NCBI GenBank assembly: GCA_900539525.1
Contig: UQCM01000044.1
Location: forward strand, 1-23,978
Source: an uncultured Blautia sp.
GTDB lineage: Bacteria; Bacillota; Clostridia; Lachnospirales; Lachnospiraceae
Reading direction: 5' to 3'
Length of the DNA: 23,978 bases
This document shows, piece by piece, positions 14,318 through 21,962 of this stretch; within the stretch, counting starts at the first letter, position 1, and each line of letters starts with the position of its first letter. The notes under the pieces were generated by a model. That model did no database searches. It was not told the origin of the DNA and was given only the letters and a program-made list of their open reading frames with translations. The position numbers and the translations under genes are program-made.

Positions 14318-15137
14318 GAAAGTACTGACCATCGCAGGGTCGGACTGCAGCGGCGGTGCAGGGATTCAGGCGGATCTGAAGACGATGTGTGCCCATGGCG
14401 TCTATGGGATGAGTGTGATCACGGCCGTGACCGCCCAGAATACGCTGGGGGTGCAGCAGGTGGAGGAGCTACCGGCACAAATCGTAGAGGCGCAGCTTTC
14501 CAGTGTGCTTTCGGATATCCGTCCCGATGCGGTAAAGATCGGTATGGTCTACTCAAGGAAGAATGTCGAGGCGATCGCAGCCGCCATTGACCGGTGGAAG
14601 CTGACCAATATCGTTCTGGATCCGGTGATGGTATCCACCAGCGGGAAAATCCTCCTTCAGGAGGACGCCGCGGAGGCCCTGCAGGAGCTGCTGTTTCCGA
14701 GAGTCACCCTGGTGACACCGAATCTGCCGGAGACCGGGTGTCTGATAGAATCTGTCTCAGATGCTGACAGAGAGAAGAATACGGTGAGTTCTGTCTGGTG
14801 GGTAGAAAATGCTGCCCGGCAGCTTACCGGTTACTGGCATACGTCATTTCTTATAAAGGGAGGTCATATGGAAGGTGAGCCTGCGGACTATCTGGATGAT
14901 GGAAATCATGGATGCTGGTTTCCGGGAAAACGCATCGAAACCCGGCATACCCATGGAACGGGCTGTACCCTGTCCACCGCCATTGCCTGCAACCTGGCCT
15001 GCGGCATGGCGCTTCCGCAGGCCGTAGAGGCGGCGAAGGATTACCTGACAGGTGCGATCCTGCACCATCCGGGGATCGGCCATGGATGCGGACCGCTGAA
15101 TCATCTGTGGAGCATGCAGAAAGACTCCGGTTCGTGA
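14307..15137 (+). CDS. thiD: Hydroxymethylpyrimidine/phosphomethylpyrimidine kinase ThiD
   Basis: This ribokinase-fold enzyme phosphorylates HMP and HMP-P to HMP-PP, the pyrimidine donor for thiamine phosphate synthase. The 276 residues show the typical start VLTIAGSDCSGGAGIQADLKT, the PDAVKIGM segment, DPVMVSTSGK, TPNLPE and the anion-hole motif HGTGCTLS. Two ATGs, at 14307 and 14310, are possible starts inside the 3' end of thiC, implying translational coupling. A gap of 116 bp to thiE follows; it contains only the thiE ribosome binding site and no supported gene. Confidence 0.96.
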   Translation: MMNKKVLTIAGSDCSGGAGIQADLKTMCAHGVYGMSVITAVTAQNTLGVQQVEELPAQIVEAQLSSVLSDIRPDAVKIGMVYSRKNVEAIAAAIDRWKLTNIVLDPVMVSTSGKILLQEDAAEALQELLFPRVTLVTPNLPETGCLIESVSDADREKNTVSSVWWVENAARQLTGYWHTSFLIKGGHMEGEPADYLDDGNHGCWFPGKRIETRHTHGTGCTLSTAIACNLACGMALPQAVEAAKDYLTGAILHHPGIGHGCGPLNHLWSMQKDSGS

Positions 15138-15253
15138 CAGCCTGTACAGTGTGAGAGTAAAAGAGGATGAGCATGCTGCAAAGTGGAATGCAGGTGTACG
15201 TTTTACAGGAGACATGAACATACGACAGAAGGATTACAGATGGAGGGGCTGAA

Positions 15254-15883
15254 ATGGTACATGGAACAGGAAAGAAATGGCTGTATCTGATCACAGATTT
15301 TTCCTATGGAGAAGAGAAGATCAGAGAAGCACTGTCTGCGGGAGTGGACTTTATACAGCTGCGGGAGAAGGATCTTTCTTCTGCGGAATATCTGCGCAGA
15401 GCCAGACTGCTGGTGGAGCTTGCGAAGAGTTCGGGGGCAAAGGTCATCATCAATGACCGGGTGGATATCGCCATGCTCTCAGGAGCGGACGGTGTACATC
15501 TGGGACAGGAGGACGTGCCTGTGGCAGATGCCAGAGGTCTGATGGGACCGGAAAAGCTCATCGGAGCTACTGCCAAAACGCCGGAGCAGGCGAAGCGTGC
15601 CCAGGCAGAGGGTGCGGATTATCTGGGAAGCGGTGCCTGGTTTCCCACACAGACGAAGAAGGATGCCGTTCCGATCACAGAGGAACGATACCGTCAGATC
15701 ATGGAGGCCGTGACCATCCCTGATGTGGCGGTGGGCGGCATTACTGTGGAAAACTGCACCGGACCGATCGCATGCGGATGTGACGGACTGGCAGTATCAG
15801 GAGGTATCATGCAGTCAGAGCATATAGGGGAAACCATCCGGCAGTTCCGCAGGATTCTGGAGGGTGAAGAAAGGAACAGATAG
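15254..15883 (+). CDS. thiE: Thiamine phosphate synthase ThiE
   Basis: This enzyme couples HMP-PP with the thiazole carboxylate or thiazole phosphate to give thiamine phosphate. The 209-residue TIM barrel has all expected active-site motifs: LYLITD, FIQLREKD at 33-40, VIINDR at 64-69, GVHLGQEDVP, the TQTKKDA phosphate region and VGGI. This completeness distinguishes it from the diverged paralogue at 18756. GGAGGGG just upstream of ATG 15254 supports the start. The downstream thiS starts 3 bp after its stop. Confidence 0.96.
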   Translation: MVHGTGKKWLYLITDFSYGEEKIREALSAGVDFIQLREKDLSSAEYLRRARLLVELAKSSGAKVIINDRVDIAMLSGADGVHLGQEDVPVADARGLMGPEKLIGATAKTPEQAKRAQAEGADYLGSGAWFPTQTKKDAVPITEERYRQIMEAVTIPDVAVGGITVENCTGPIACGCDGLAVSGGIMQSEHIGETIRQFRRILEGEERNR

Positions 15884-15886
15884 AAA

Positions 15887-16084
15887 ATGATCAAATTAAA
15901 TGGCAAAGAAACAGAAATCCCCGCGGGTTCTACGGTAGAACAGATGCTGCTGGAAAATGGTTTTTCCCTGCAGCGTATTGCGGTAGAGAGAAACGGTGAG
16001 ATTCTTCCGAAGTCCTGCTATGCATCGGAAGAAGTAAAGGACGGGGATGTTTTTGAAGTAGTCAACTTCGTAGGAGGCGGCTGA
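15887..16084 (+). CDS. thiS: Sulfur carrier protein ThiS
   Basis: This is a ubiquitin-fold sulfur carrier of 65 residues. Its C-terminal GGG ends in the diglycine that ThiF adenylates and that then carries thiocarboxylate sulfur to ThiG. The start MIKLNGKETEIPAGSTVEQML and the DGDVFEVVNFVGGG tail are typical. It starts 3 bp after thiE, and its stop overlaps the thiF start codon by one base. Confidence 0.95.
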   Translation: MIKLNGKETEIPAGSTVEQMLLENGFSLQRIAVERNGEILPKSCYASEEVKDGDVFEVVNFVGGG

Positions 16085-16731
16085 TGGAGGAGAGCAGGAT
16101 ATTGTCGGAACAGGAGATCGATGAGCTCCTGAGCGGACGTCACGGCAGGGAGAACCATCAGAAGATCAAAAAGGCACATGTGGCGATCGCCGGACTCGGG
16201 GGACTGGGCTCCAACGTGGCAGTCATGCTGGCGAGAGCCGGTGTGGGCAGCCTGCATCTGGTGGATTTTGACCGGGTGGACGGCAGCAATCTGAATCGGC
16301 AGATCTACAAAATGAAGCATCTGGGGATGGAGAAGACAGAAGCGCTCCGGGGAGAGATCCTGGAGATCAATCCTTATATCCGGCTGAAAACGGATACCGT
16401 AAAGGTCTCTGAGGACAATGCGGCAGTGCTGTTCGCCGGAGACGGGCTGATCTGCGAGGCCTTTGACGGGGCGGAGAATAAGGCAATGCTTGTAAATACC
16501 CTGCTTCAGAAGCTTCCGGAAGCGGTCATCGTGTCCGGTTCCGGCATGGCAGGCTTTGGAAGCGGAAACCTGATCCGGACACAGAGGCGGATGAAGCGGC
16601 TGTATCTTTCCGGGGACGGTACCAGTGATATTGCAGAAGGCATCTCTCTGGTGGCACCGAGAGTCATGATCTGCGCGGCACATCAGGCACTTATGATCCT
16701 TCGGCTGATCCTGGGGGAGACAGAACCGTAA
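16084..16731 (+). CDS. thiF: ThiS adenylyltransferase ThiF
   Basis: This is an E1-like ATP-dependent enzyme that adenylates the C-terminus of ThiS. The 215 residues show the nucleotide-binding loop GLGGLGSN at 37-44, D61 in DFDRVD, and SNLNRQ at 68-73 with R72. It is the small form without the zinc CxxC pairs seen in E. coli ThiF/MoeB, common in anaerobes beside thiS, thiG and thiH. ATG 16084 overlaps the thiS stop by one base. A 67-nt gap to thiG contains a small palindrome. Confidence 0.93.
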   Translation: MEESRILSEQEIDELLSGRHGRENHQKIKKAHVAIAGLGGLGSNVAVMLARAGVGSLHLVDFDRVDGSNLNRQIYKMKHLGMEKTEALRGEILEINPYIRLKTDTVKVSEDNAAVLFAGDGLICEAFDGAENKAMLVNTLLQKLPEAVIVSGSGMAGFGSGNLIRTQRRMKRLYLSGDGTSDIAEGISLVAPRVMICAAHQALMILRLILGETEP

Positions 16732-16757
16732 GGTTCAGAGGAACAATACGAAAACGT

Positions 16758-16780
16758 GTTATTGTGAAGTGAACAGTAAC
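16758..16780. repeat. Short palindromic repeat in the thiF-thiG gap
   Basis: GTTATTGT and ACAGTAAC form an 8-bp stem with one G-U pair around a 7-nt loop. The right half is identical to the element at 21291-21317 over GTGAACAGTAAC. It may be a small hairpin insertion inside the operon and could modulate thiG translation. Confidence 0.5.
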
Positions 16781-16798
16781 CAGAAAAGAGGAAAAACG

Positions 16799-17569
16799 AT
16801 GAATGACGATAAATTAATCTTAGGCGGACACGTCTTTAACTCCAGATTTATCCTGGGCTCTGGAAAATACAATCTGGACCTGATCCGGGCGGCGGTAGAG
16901 CAGGCCGGAGCGGAGATCATCACTCTGGCGGTACGCCGTGCCAACAGCGGCGGCGAGGGTAATATTCTGGATCATATTCCGGCCGGAGTTACGCTCCTTC
17001 CAAACACCTCCGGTGCAAGAAATGCAGAGGAGGCTGTCCGTATCGCGAGACTTGCCAGAGAGCTTGGATGCGGTGATTTTGTGAAGGTGGAGGTGATCCG
17101 GGACAGTAAATATCTTCTGCCGGACAACCAGGAAACCATCAAAGCCACAGAGATCCTGGCGAAGGAAGGCTTTGTAGTCATGCCTTATATGTATCCGGAC
17201 CTGAATGTGGCGCGAGATCTGATAAACGCCGGTGCAGCCTGTGTCATGCCGCTGGGAGCACCCATCGGAACAAACAAGGGGCTGGCAACAAAGGAATTTA
17301 TCAGGATTCTGGTGGAGGAGATCGACGCACCGGTCATCGTAGACGCCGGTATCGGACGGCCGTCTCAAGCATGTGAAGCTATGGAAATGGGAGCGGCAGC
17401 CGTTATGGCAAACACCGCCATCGCCACAGCAGGAAACATCCCGGCCATGGCAGAAGCCTTCAAAAAGGCAATCGAGGCAGGACGGAGTGCTTATCTGGCG
17501 GGACTTGGAAGAGTCTTAAACGGCAGGGCAAGTGCATCCTCGCCGCTGACCGGATTTCTGGCAGAGTAG
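16799..17569 (+). CDS. thiG: Thiazole synthase ThiG
   Basis: ThiG condenses deoxyxylulose 5-phosphate, dehydroglycine and ThiS thiocarboxylate into the thiazole. The 256 residues equal the usual length. The Schiff-base lysine is K96 in KVEVIRDSKYLLPD. Other conserved parts are GSGKY, RRANSGGEGNIL, LPNTSGARNAEEA, PLGAPIGTNKG, DAGIGRPSQA and NTAIATAGN. ATG 16799 has AGAGGAAA upstream; the GTG at 16769 would add 10 residues without family support. ThiH, which supplies dehydroglycine, follows after 9 bp. Confidence 0.97.
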   Translation: MNDDKLILGGHVFNSRFILGSGKYNLDLIRAAVEQAGAEIITLAVRRANSGGEGNILDHIPAGVTLLPNTSGARNAEEAVRIARLARELGCGDFVKVEVIRDSKYLLPDNQETIKATEILAKEGFVVMPYMYPDLNVARDLINAGAACVMPLGAPIGTNKGLATKEFIRILVEEIDAPVIVDAGIGRPSQACEAMEMGAAAVMANTAIATAGNIPAMAEAFKKAIEAGRSAYLAGLGRVLNGRASASSPLTGFLAE

Positions 17570-17578
17570 GAGGCCGCT

Positions 17579-18775
17579 ATGGGAACAACAGAGACAAATG
17601 GTGTGGTATTTCCGGAGCAGAAAAACCGGACAAACCATATGGAGTACATGGAAGGCATGGAGGTGCTGGAGTCTGATGTGATGGATCAGGTCATCTCGGC
17701 CATGGAACAGTATGACTACGGGAAATATACGCAGGAGGATGTCCGCCTTGCCCTTCAGCATGATATCCGCACGCCGGAGGATTTTGCGGCACTGCTCTCA
17801 CCGGCAGCGGCGCCGTTTCTGGAAGAGATGGCACAGATGGCACAGGCTGAGACCAGGAAGCATTTTGGAAACTCCGTGTATATGTTCACACCGATCTATA
17901 TTTCAAATTATTGTGAAAATTACTGCATTTACTGTGGATTTAATTGTCATAACAGGATCCGCAGGGCGAAGCTGACGTATGAGGAGATCGAGAAGGAGAT
18001 GGCGGCGATCGCAGCTACCGGTCTGGAGGAGATCCTGATCCTGGTAGGAGAGAGCCGTGCAAAATCAGATGTAAACTATCTGGGAGAGGCTTGTAAGATC
18101 GCCCGGAAGTACTTTAAGCTGATCGGCCTCGAGGTCTATCCGATGAACAGTGATGAGTATGCCTATCTGCATGAATGCGGTGCGGATTATGTGACGGTTT
18201 TTCAGGAAACCTATGATTCTGACAAATACGAGACCCTTCATCTGGCAGGACATAAGAGAGTCTTTCCCTACCGTGTCAATGCACAGGAGCGTGCATTGAA
18301 GGGCGGTATGCGCGGCGTGGGCTTTGGTGCGCTTCTGGGACTTTCGGATTTCCGGAAGGATGCCTTTGCCACCGGTATGCACGCATGGCTGCTGCAGAGA
18401 AAATATCCACAGGCCGAGATCGCATTTTCCTGTCCAAGGCTGCGTCCGATCATCAATAATGACAAGATCAATCCAAAGGATGTCCACGAGCCGCAGCTTC
18501 TGCAGGTCATCACGGCGTACAGGCTTTTTATGCCGTTTGCCAGTATCACGATTTCCACCAGAGAAAGTGCCCGTTTCCGGGATCATATCGTGACGATTGC
18601 GGCAACGAAGATCTCTGCAGGCGTCAGCACCGGTGTGGGAAGTCACGTGGATGAGGTAGAGGACAAGGGAGACGAACAGTTTGAAATCGATGACAGCCGC
18701 AGCGTGGATGAGATCTACGAGGCCCTCCGGGAGCACGGGATGCAGCCGGTGATGAATGACTATGTATACGTTTAA
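17579..18775 (+). CDS. thiH: 2-Iminoacetate synthase ThiH (tyrosine lyase)
   Basis: This radical SAM enzyme cleaves tyrosine to dehydroglycine and p-cresol, the oxygen-independent route to the thiazole glycine unit. The 398 residues include the cluster motif CENYCIYC (C112, C116, C119; CX3CX2C) followed by GFNCHNRI. Also visible are LVGESRAKSDV, LEVYPM, VFQETYD and SFSCPRLRP-type sequence near the C-terminal third. TAGGAGG just upstream supports ATG 17579. The N-terminal ~20 residues are extra relative to E. coli ThiH. The 3' end overlaps the tenI-like gene by 20 bp. Confidence 0.96.
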   Translation: MGTTETNGVVFPEQKNRTNHMEYMEGMEVLESDVMDQVISAMEQYDYGKYTQEDVRLALQHDIRTPEDFAALLSPAAAPFLEEMAQMAQAETRKHFGNSVYMFTPIYISNYCENYCIYCGFNCHNRIRRAKLTYEEIEKEMAAIAATGLEEILILVGESRAKSDVNYLGEACKIARKYFKLIGLEVYPMNSDEYAYLHECGADYVTVFQETYDSDKYETLHLAGHKRVFPYRVNAQERALKGGMRGVGFGALLGLSDFRKDAFATGMHAWLLQRKYPQAEIAFSCPRLRPIINNDKINPKDVHEPQLLQVITAYRLFMPFASITISTRESARFRDHIVTIAATKISAGVSTGVGSHVDEVEDKGDEQFEIDDSRSVDEIYEALREHGMQPVMNDYVYV

Positions 18776-19388
18776 GAATATGCTGGCGGTGACGAACCGC
18801 AGGCTTTGCAAACAACCGTTTCTTACACAGATCGACTGGCTGGCCTCCTGTCACCCCAAAGGAATTATCCTGAGGGAGAAAGATCTGACGGGGGAGGAAT
18901 ATCAGGCGCTGGCAGAACAGGTACTGGACATCTGCCAGAGATATAAAACGACGTGTATCCTTCATACGCAGACAGAGGCGGCAAAGCGCCTGGGCTGTCC
19001 GAATATCCATCTGCCCATGTGGAAGCTTCGCATGGAAGCAGGAATGTCCGGTGATGGAGACTTTCGGCAGAAGACAGGCAGGGATCTGCATGCAGACTTT
19101 GAGAAGATCGGTGCTTCTGTTCATTCGGTCCGGGAGGCGGAAGAGGCTGTGAGACTGGGGGCGGACTATCTCACAGCGGGACATATTTTTCTGACAGACT
19201 GTAAAAAGGGCGTTCCGGCCAGAGGGCTGGAATTTCTGAAAGAAGTGTGCCGGTCGGTTTCTGTTCCGGTATATGCGATCGGAGGGATTACAGAGGAAAA
19301 TATCCCGCTGGTAATGGAACAGGGCGCTGCAGGCTACTGTGTGATGTCCGGTGTTATGAAAAGCTTCCCGGAGAGTTTCATGATATGA
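18756..19388 (+). CDS. tenI: TenI-like thiazole tautomerase (ThiE paralogue)
   Basis: This 210-residue TIM-barrel protein is related to ThiE but lacks its INDR and GQEDVP motifs; the equivalent region reads CILHTQTEAAKRLG and IHLPMW. It keeps IILREKD at 37-43, SVHS with H123 (aligning with the catalytic H122 of Bacillus subtilis TenI), GHIFLTDCKKG at 142-152 (very close to the TenI loop) and AIGGIT. TenI aromatises the ThiG product to the carboxylate tautomer used by ThiE. As the last gene of the operon, overlapping thiH by 20 bp, it fits this role. A second ThiE is the alternative but lacks the pyrophosphate-binding residues. Confidence 0.85.
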   Translation: MTMYTFKNMLAVTNRRLCKQPFLTQIDWLASCHPKGIILREKDLTGEEYQALAEQVLDICQRYKTTCILHTQTEAAKRLGCPNIHLPMWKLRMEAGMSGDGDFRQKTGRDLHADFEKIGASVHSVREAEEAVRLGADYLTAGHIFLTDCKKGVPARGLEFLKEVCRSVSVPVYAIGGITEENIPLVMEQGAAGYCVMSGVMKSFPESFMI

Positions 19389-19441
19389 GCCAGGGGGCAA
19401 ATAGACATAAAATACATGCTTGCATAAATCCGAAGGCATAA

Positions 19442-19492
19442 AAAAGCTCTGTATGGTCTTCAGACAGTTTCTGAGAACCATACAGAGCTTTT
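19442..19492. terminator. Bidirectional terminator at the end of the thi operon
   Basis: AAAAGCTCTGTATGGT at 19442-19457 and its exact inverse at 19477-19492 form a 16-bp stem. TCAGA and TCTGA extend it inside the loop. A- and T-runs flank both sides. It separates the thi operon from the convergent aldo/keto reductase gene. A solo copy of the repeat end motif, GTAACTGTTCAGA, follows directly at 19493-19505. Confidence 0.92.
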
Positions 19493-19545
19493 GTAACTGT
19501 TCAGATCTATGGATCCGGCCTTGCGGCAAGTTTGACAGGATGTAT

Positions 19546-20568
19546 TTAATTTGCGGTTGCAAAATCCGAGAAATCCTTTACACATTTTTTCAGCATTTCA
19601 CGGATGGGAAGATGATAAGGACATCTGTCCTCGCACGCACCACATTCTACGCAGGCATCCGCCTTCACCGGCAGGGCGTTGTAGCGCCCGTATCCCCATT
19701 CACCAAGGTCATACCGCTGAAGATATCCGGCAAAGAGGAAGACTCCCGGGATATTGATCCCCACAGTGCAGGGGGCACAGTAGCCGCAGCGGCGGCAGAA
19801 ATTCGTTCCCAGTGTATCGCGGATCACGGCGAGACGGGAAATCTCGTCCTGTGTGAGAGGCGTTTCATCTGCCACTGCCTTCAGATTCTGTGCAGCCTCT
19901 TCCGTGCTGTACATACCCGGGATAACGATGGTTACATCCGGGTTGGAGCAGATATAGCGAAGAGCGAGAGAAACGTCCTCGATCGCGCCGCCTGCCAGAG
20001 GCTTCATGGCGATAAAGCCTATATTTTTCTCAGTACATTGACGGATCAGCTCTTCTCCCTGGGATTCGACGATATTGTAAGGAAACATAATGGTTTCCAC
20101 CCAGTCCAGAGACAGTGCCCGCTCAAAAACCTCCACTGAGTGTGCGGTCAGGCCGATATGCCGGATCCTGCCGTCCTTTTTTGCCTCCAGAAGTGCAGAC
20201 AGTGCACCATCCTCAGAGATGACCCTGTCAAGATCCTCCATACCGGGATTGTGTACCTGGTACAGATCAATGTAGTCTGTGCGAAGATTGGTCAGACTGG
20301 TCAAAATATCGGCGGCCATTGCCTCCTTTGTCCGTGCCATGCTCTTGGTGGCAAGGATGAACCGGTCACGCATGCCATCCAGCGCTTCGCCGAGAAAGGC
20401 CTCGCTGACCGTGTAGCCTCTCGCAGTATCGATGTAGTTGACACCTTCACTAGAGAGTGTTTCAAGCAGTGTCCGCACTTCGGCTGCGCTGCTTTTCTGG
20501 ATCGGGATTCCACCCAGTCCCATTCGGGAAACCTTAAGTCCCGTTTTACCTAATGTCACATATTTCAT
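19546..20568 (-). CDS. Aldo/keto reductase with C-terminal ferredoxin-like Fe-S region
   Basis: The protein has 340 residues. The N-terminal (beta/alpha)8 aldo/keto reductase domain shows LGKTGLKVSRMGLGG, YIDTARGY, ATKSM, DLYQVHN and VIPGM, and would reduce a carbonyl with NAD(P)H. The C-terminal region carries two cysteine groups: C258, C261, C264 and C267, and the classic CX2CX2CX3CP of a 4Fe-4S site at C306, C309, C312 and C316. Such fusions are common in anaerobes and suggest electron exchange between Fe-S centres and a nicotinamide cofactor; the substrate is unknown. GGAG lies 8-9 nt upstream of the start on the minus strand. A repeat copy lies 25 bp upstream. Confidence 0.9.
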   Translation of the reverse strand: MKYVTLGKTGLKVSRMGLGGIPIQKSSAAEVRTLLETLSSEGVNYIDTARGYTVSEAFLGEALDGMRDRFILATKSMARTKEAMAADILTSLTNLRTDYIDLYQVHNPGMEDLDRVISEDGALSALLEAKKDGRIRHIGLTAHSVEVFERALSLDWVETIMFPYNIVESQGEELIRQCTEKNIGFIAMKPLAGGAIEDVSLALRYICSNPDVTIVIPGMYSTEEAAQNLKAVADETPLTQDEISRLAVIRDTLGTNFCRRCGYCAPCTVGINIPGVFLFAGYLQRYDLGEWGYGRYNALPVKADACVECGACEDRCPYHLPIREMLKKCVKDFSDFATAN

Positions 20569-20593
20569 AATAATCTCCTGCTATGCTTATTTT

Positions 20594-20646
20594 GTAACAG
20601 TTCAGAGCCTCGCAGAGGCGATTTTGCGAATGGACTCTGAACAGTT
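20594..20646 (+). repeat. Dispersed structured repeat, copy 3 (short form)
   Basis: The ends AACAGTTCAGAG (20596-20607) and CTCTGAACAGTT (20635-20646) are inverted with one mismatch. Between them is the GCCTC-gca-GAGGC hairpin and the ATTTTGCGAATGGA segment shared with copies at 1-51 and 23927-23978. The inner arm present in the 152-bp copy at 5139-5290 is missing, so this is an internally deleted form. It sits between the reductase start and the membrane protein stop, ending 3 bp before the latter. Confidence 0.8.
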
Positions 20647-20649
20647 TTC

Positions 20650-21216
20650 TTATTTTTGTAAAATGCGTTGACTTTTCCAGAGGAACATAAGAAACATTAC
20701 ACTGGCAAAAATCGATACACAGATGGAAATCAGATCCATCAGCTCAGAGGTAAAGAGTGTCGCAGGGGCAGTTGCCAGAAGTGCCCGGGCGATTTCCAGA
20801 AGATTGCTGAAAAGGAAAATCTTCCAGACCATGGAGGTGCGTTCAACCAGTACTGCATCCATGTTTTTGAAGTACTTTGTCGTGCGGGTACAGATGAAAT
20901 AAACCATCACAAGACGTACGGCATAAATGGCACATTGCAGAAGGGTTGCAGCAGTCTGTGAGAGTCCGGACATCATCACATAGCTGTAGGATAAGGACAG
21001 CAGCATGTTGCCGATCGTAAGCAGAAAGGTAAAACGGTAGTCGATATCTGCTTTTGACATTATGTACAGAGCGTAGATGGCAATCATAGATGACGCAACT
21101 GCAATCGCAGGACCTGCCACAGGAAGAACAGAAAGAAAACTGCACACTTCAGCGATAAAAAGATAATACAGTCCCTTACCGACCATTCTTTTCTGAGGTA
21201 TAAAATGTTTGTCCAT
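20650..21216 (-). CDS. Multi-pass membrane protein of unknown function
   Basis: The protein has 188 residues and about six hydrophobic segments, at roughly 15-31, 36-54, 63-80, 87-110, 129-148 and 158-180. I recognise no family and see no catalytic motif or signal peptide. Short charged loops such as SKADIDYR and RTTKYFKNMD separate the helices. AAAGGAG lies upstream of the start on the minus strand, and a promoter is visible at 21252-21280, so expression is likely. The stop is 3 bp from a repeat copy, so the C-terminus could have been trimmed by the insertion. Confidence 0.7.
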   Translation of the reverse strand: MDKHFIPQKRMVGKGLYYLFIAEVCSFLSVLPVAGPAIAVASSMIAIYALYIMSKADIDYRFTFLLTIGNMLLSLSYSYVMMSGLSQTAATLLQCAIYAVRLVMVYFICTRTTKYFKNMDAVLVERTSMVWKIFLFSNLLEIARALLATAPATLFTSELMDLISICVSIFASVMFLMFLWKSQRILQK

Positions 21217-21251
21217 GTGTTCGTAGCTCCTTTCATTTTTCTTTTTTGCTT

Positions 21252-21280
21252 AGTATAACACGTTTTTTTTGGCACGTCTA
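21252..21280 (-). promoter_or_regulatory. Promoter of the membrane protein gene
   Basis: On the minus strand TATACT (21252-21257) lies 17 bp downstream of TAGACG (21275-21280), which matches TTGACA at four of six positions. It gives a leader of about 30 nt before the start at 21216. Confidence 0.55.
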
Positions 21281-21290
21281 TGTTACATTT

Positions 21291-21317
21291 TTTACTGGTC
21301 ACGGAGTGAACAGTAAC
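21291..21317. repeat. 27-bp imperfect palindrome
   Basis: TTTACTGGTCAC and GTGAACAGTAAC flank a central GGA; 10 of 12 positions are inverted matches. The same element, more decayed, is at 9678-9704, and a 23-bp relative lies at 16758-16780. Its outer motif resembles the ends of the 152-bp repeat (GAACAGT[A/T]AC), so the two may share an origin. Confidence 0.65.
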
Positions 21318-21356
21318 CTCGGAGTAGTTACGTAAGTGCACTGGTATAGCGATATA

Positions 21357-21385
21357 TTGACATTTGCGGTAAAAGTGGTTAAATT
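21357..21385 (+). promoter_or_regulatory. Candidate promoter of the ybaK-like gene
   Basis: TTGACA at 21357-21362 is followed 17 bp later by TAAATT (21380-21385), with an overlapping ATTATA at 21383-21388. The leader would be about 75 nt and includes a small CGGGG/CCCCG hairpin around 21408-21429. Confidence 0.5.
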
Positions 21386-21467
21386 ATAGAAGACAGTCCG
21401 CTGGTACGGGGAAGGTTATTCTGCCCCGGCAACAGGAGGATTTCAGCGTGAAGAGAGGAAAAAAGAA

Positions 21468-21941
21468 ATGTCGATTGAACGCGTAAGAGAATATTTTAAA
21501 CAATACGGCATAGAAGATAAGATCATGGAATTTGATGTTTCCAGTGCTACGGTGGAGCTGGCAGCGGAGGCGGTGGGCTGCGAACCGGCCCGGATCGCAA
21601 AGACGCTGTCCTTTCTGGTGGGAGATACCCCCATCCTGATCGTGGCGGCAGGTGATGCCCGGATCGACAATCCAAAGTATAAGGCACAGTTTCACACGAA
21701 AGCAAAGATGCTCACAAAGGATGAGGTGACAGAGAAGATCGGACATGCGGTAGGCGGTGTCTGCCCCTTTGCAGTAAAGCAGGGGGCAGAGATTTATCTG
21801 GATGAGTCTTTAAGACGCTTTGAGGTGGTCTATCCGGCGGCGGGCAGCAGCAACAGTGCGATCCCCATGACGCTGGAGGAGCTTGAAAAGTATTCCGGAA
21901 GCCTGCAGTGGATCGACGTGTGTAAAGGCTGGAACGAGTAA
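21468..21941 (+). CDS. YbaK/EbsC-family aminoacyl-tRNA deacylase
   Basis: The protein has 157 residues and belongs to the family of free-standing editing domains, such as YbaK, that hydrolyse mischarged Cys- or Ala-tRNA(Pro). The conserved lysine is K45 in RIAKTL, and GGVCPFAV corresponds to the GGxSPFG loop of the family. An AGAGGAAA-type ribosome binding site precedes ATG 21468. It heads a possible transcription unit with the RidA and PepD genes; no prolyl-tRNA synthetase lies in the window. Which mischarged tRNA it edits cannot be read from sequence. Confidence 0.85.
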   Translation: MSIERVREYFKQYGIEDKIMEFDVSSATVELAAEAVGCEPARIAKTLSFLVGDTPILIVAAGDARIDNPKYKAQFHTKAKMLTKDEVTEKIGHAVGGVCPFAVKQGAEIYLDESLRRFEVVYPAAGSSNSAIPMTLEELEKYSGSLQWIDVCKGWNE

Positions 21942-21962
21942 CAGCGTACCGGTCATACAGGG

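Noticed and set aside
15138..15253. Short open frame MSMLQSGMQVYVLQET at 15167-15217 in the thiD-thiE gap
   Set aside because: It has only 16 codons and a mediocre ribosome site, and nothing suggests it is more than chance.
18624..19562. Minus-strand open frame (312 codons) opposite thiH and the tenI-like gene
   Set aside because: It crosses the 19442-19492 terminator and is antisense to two recognised genes.
21400..21467. T-box or other leader element before the ybaK-like gene
   Set aside because: Only a 5-bp CGGGG/CCCCG hairpin is present; the T-box consensus is absent.
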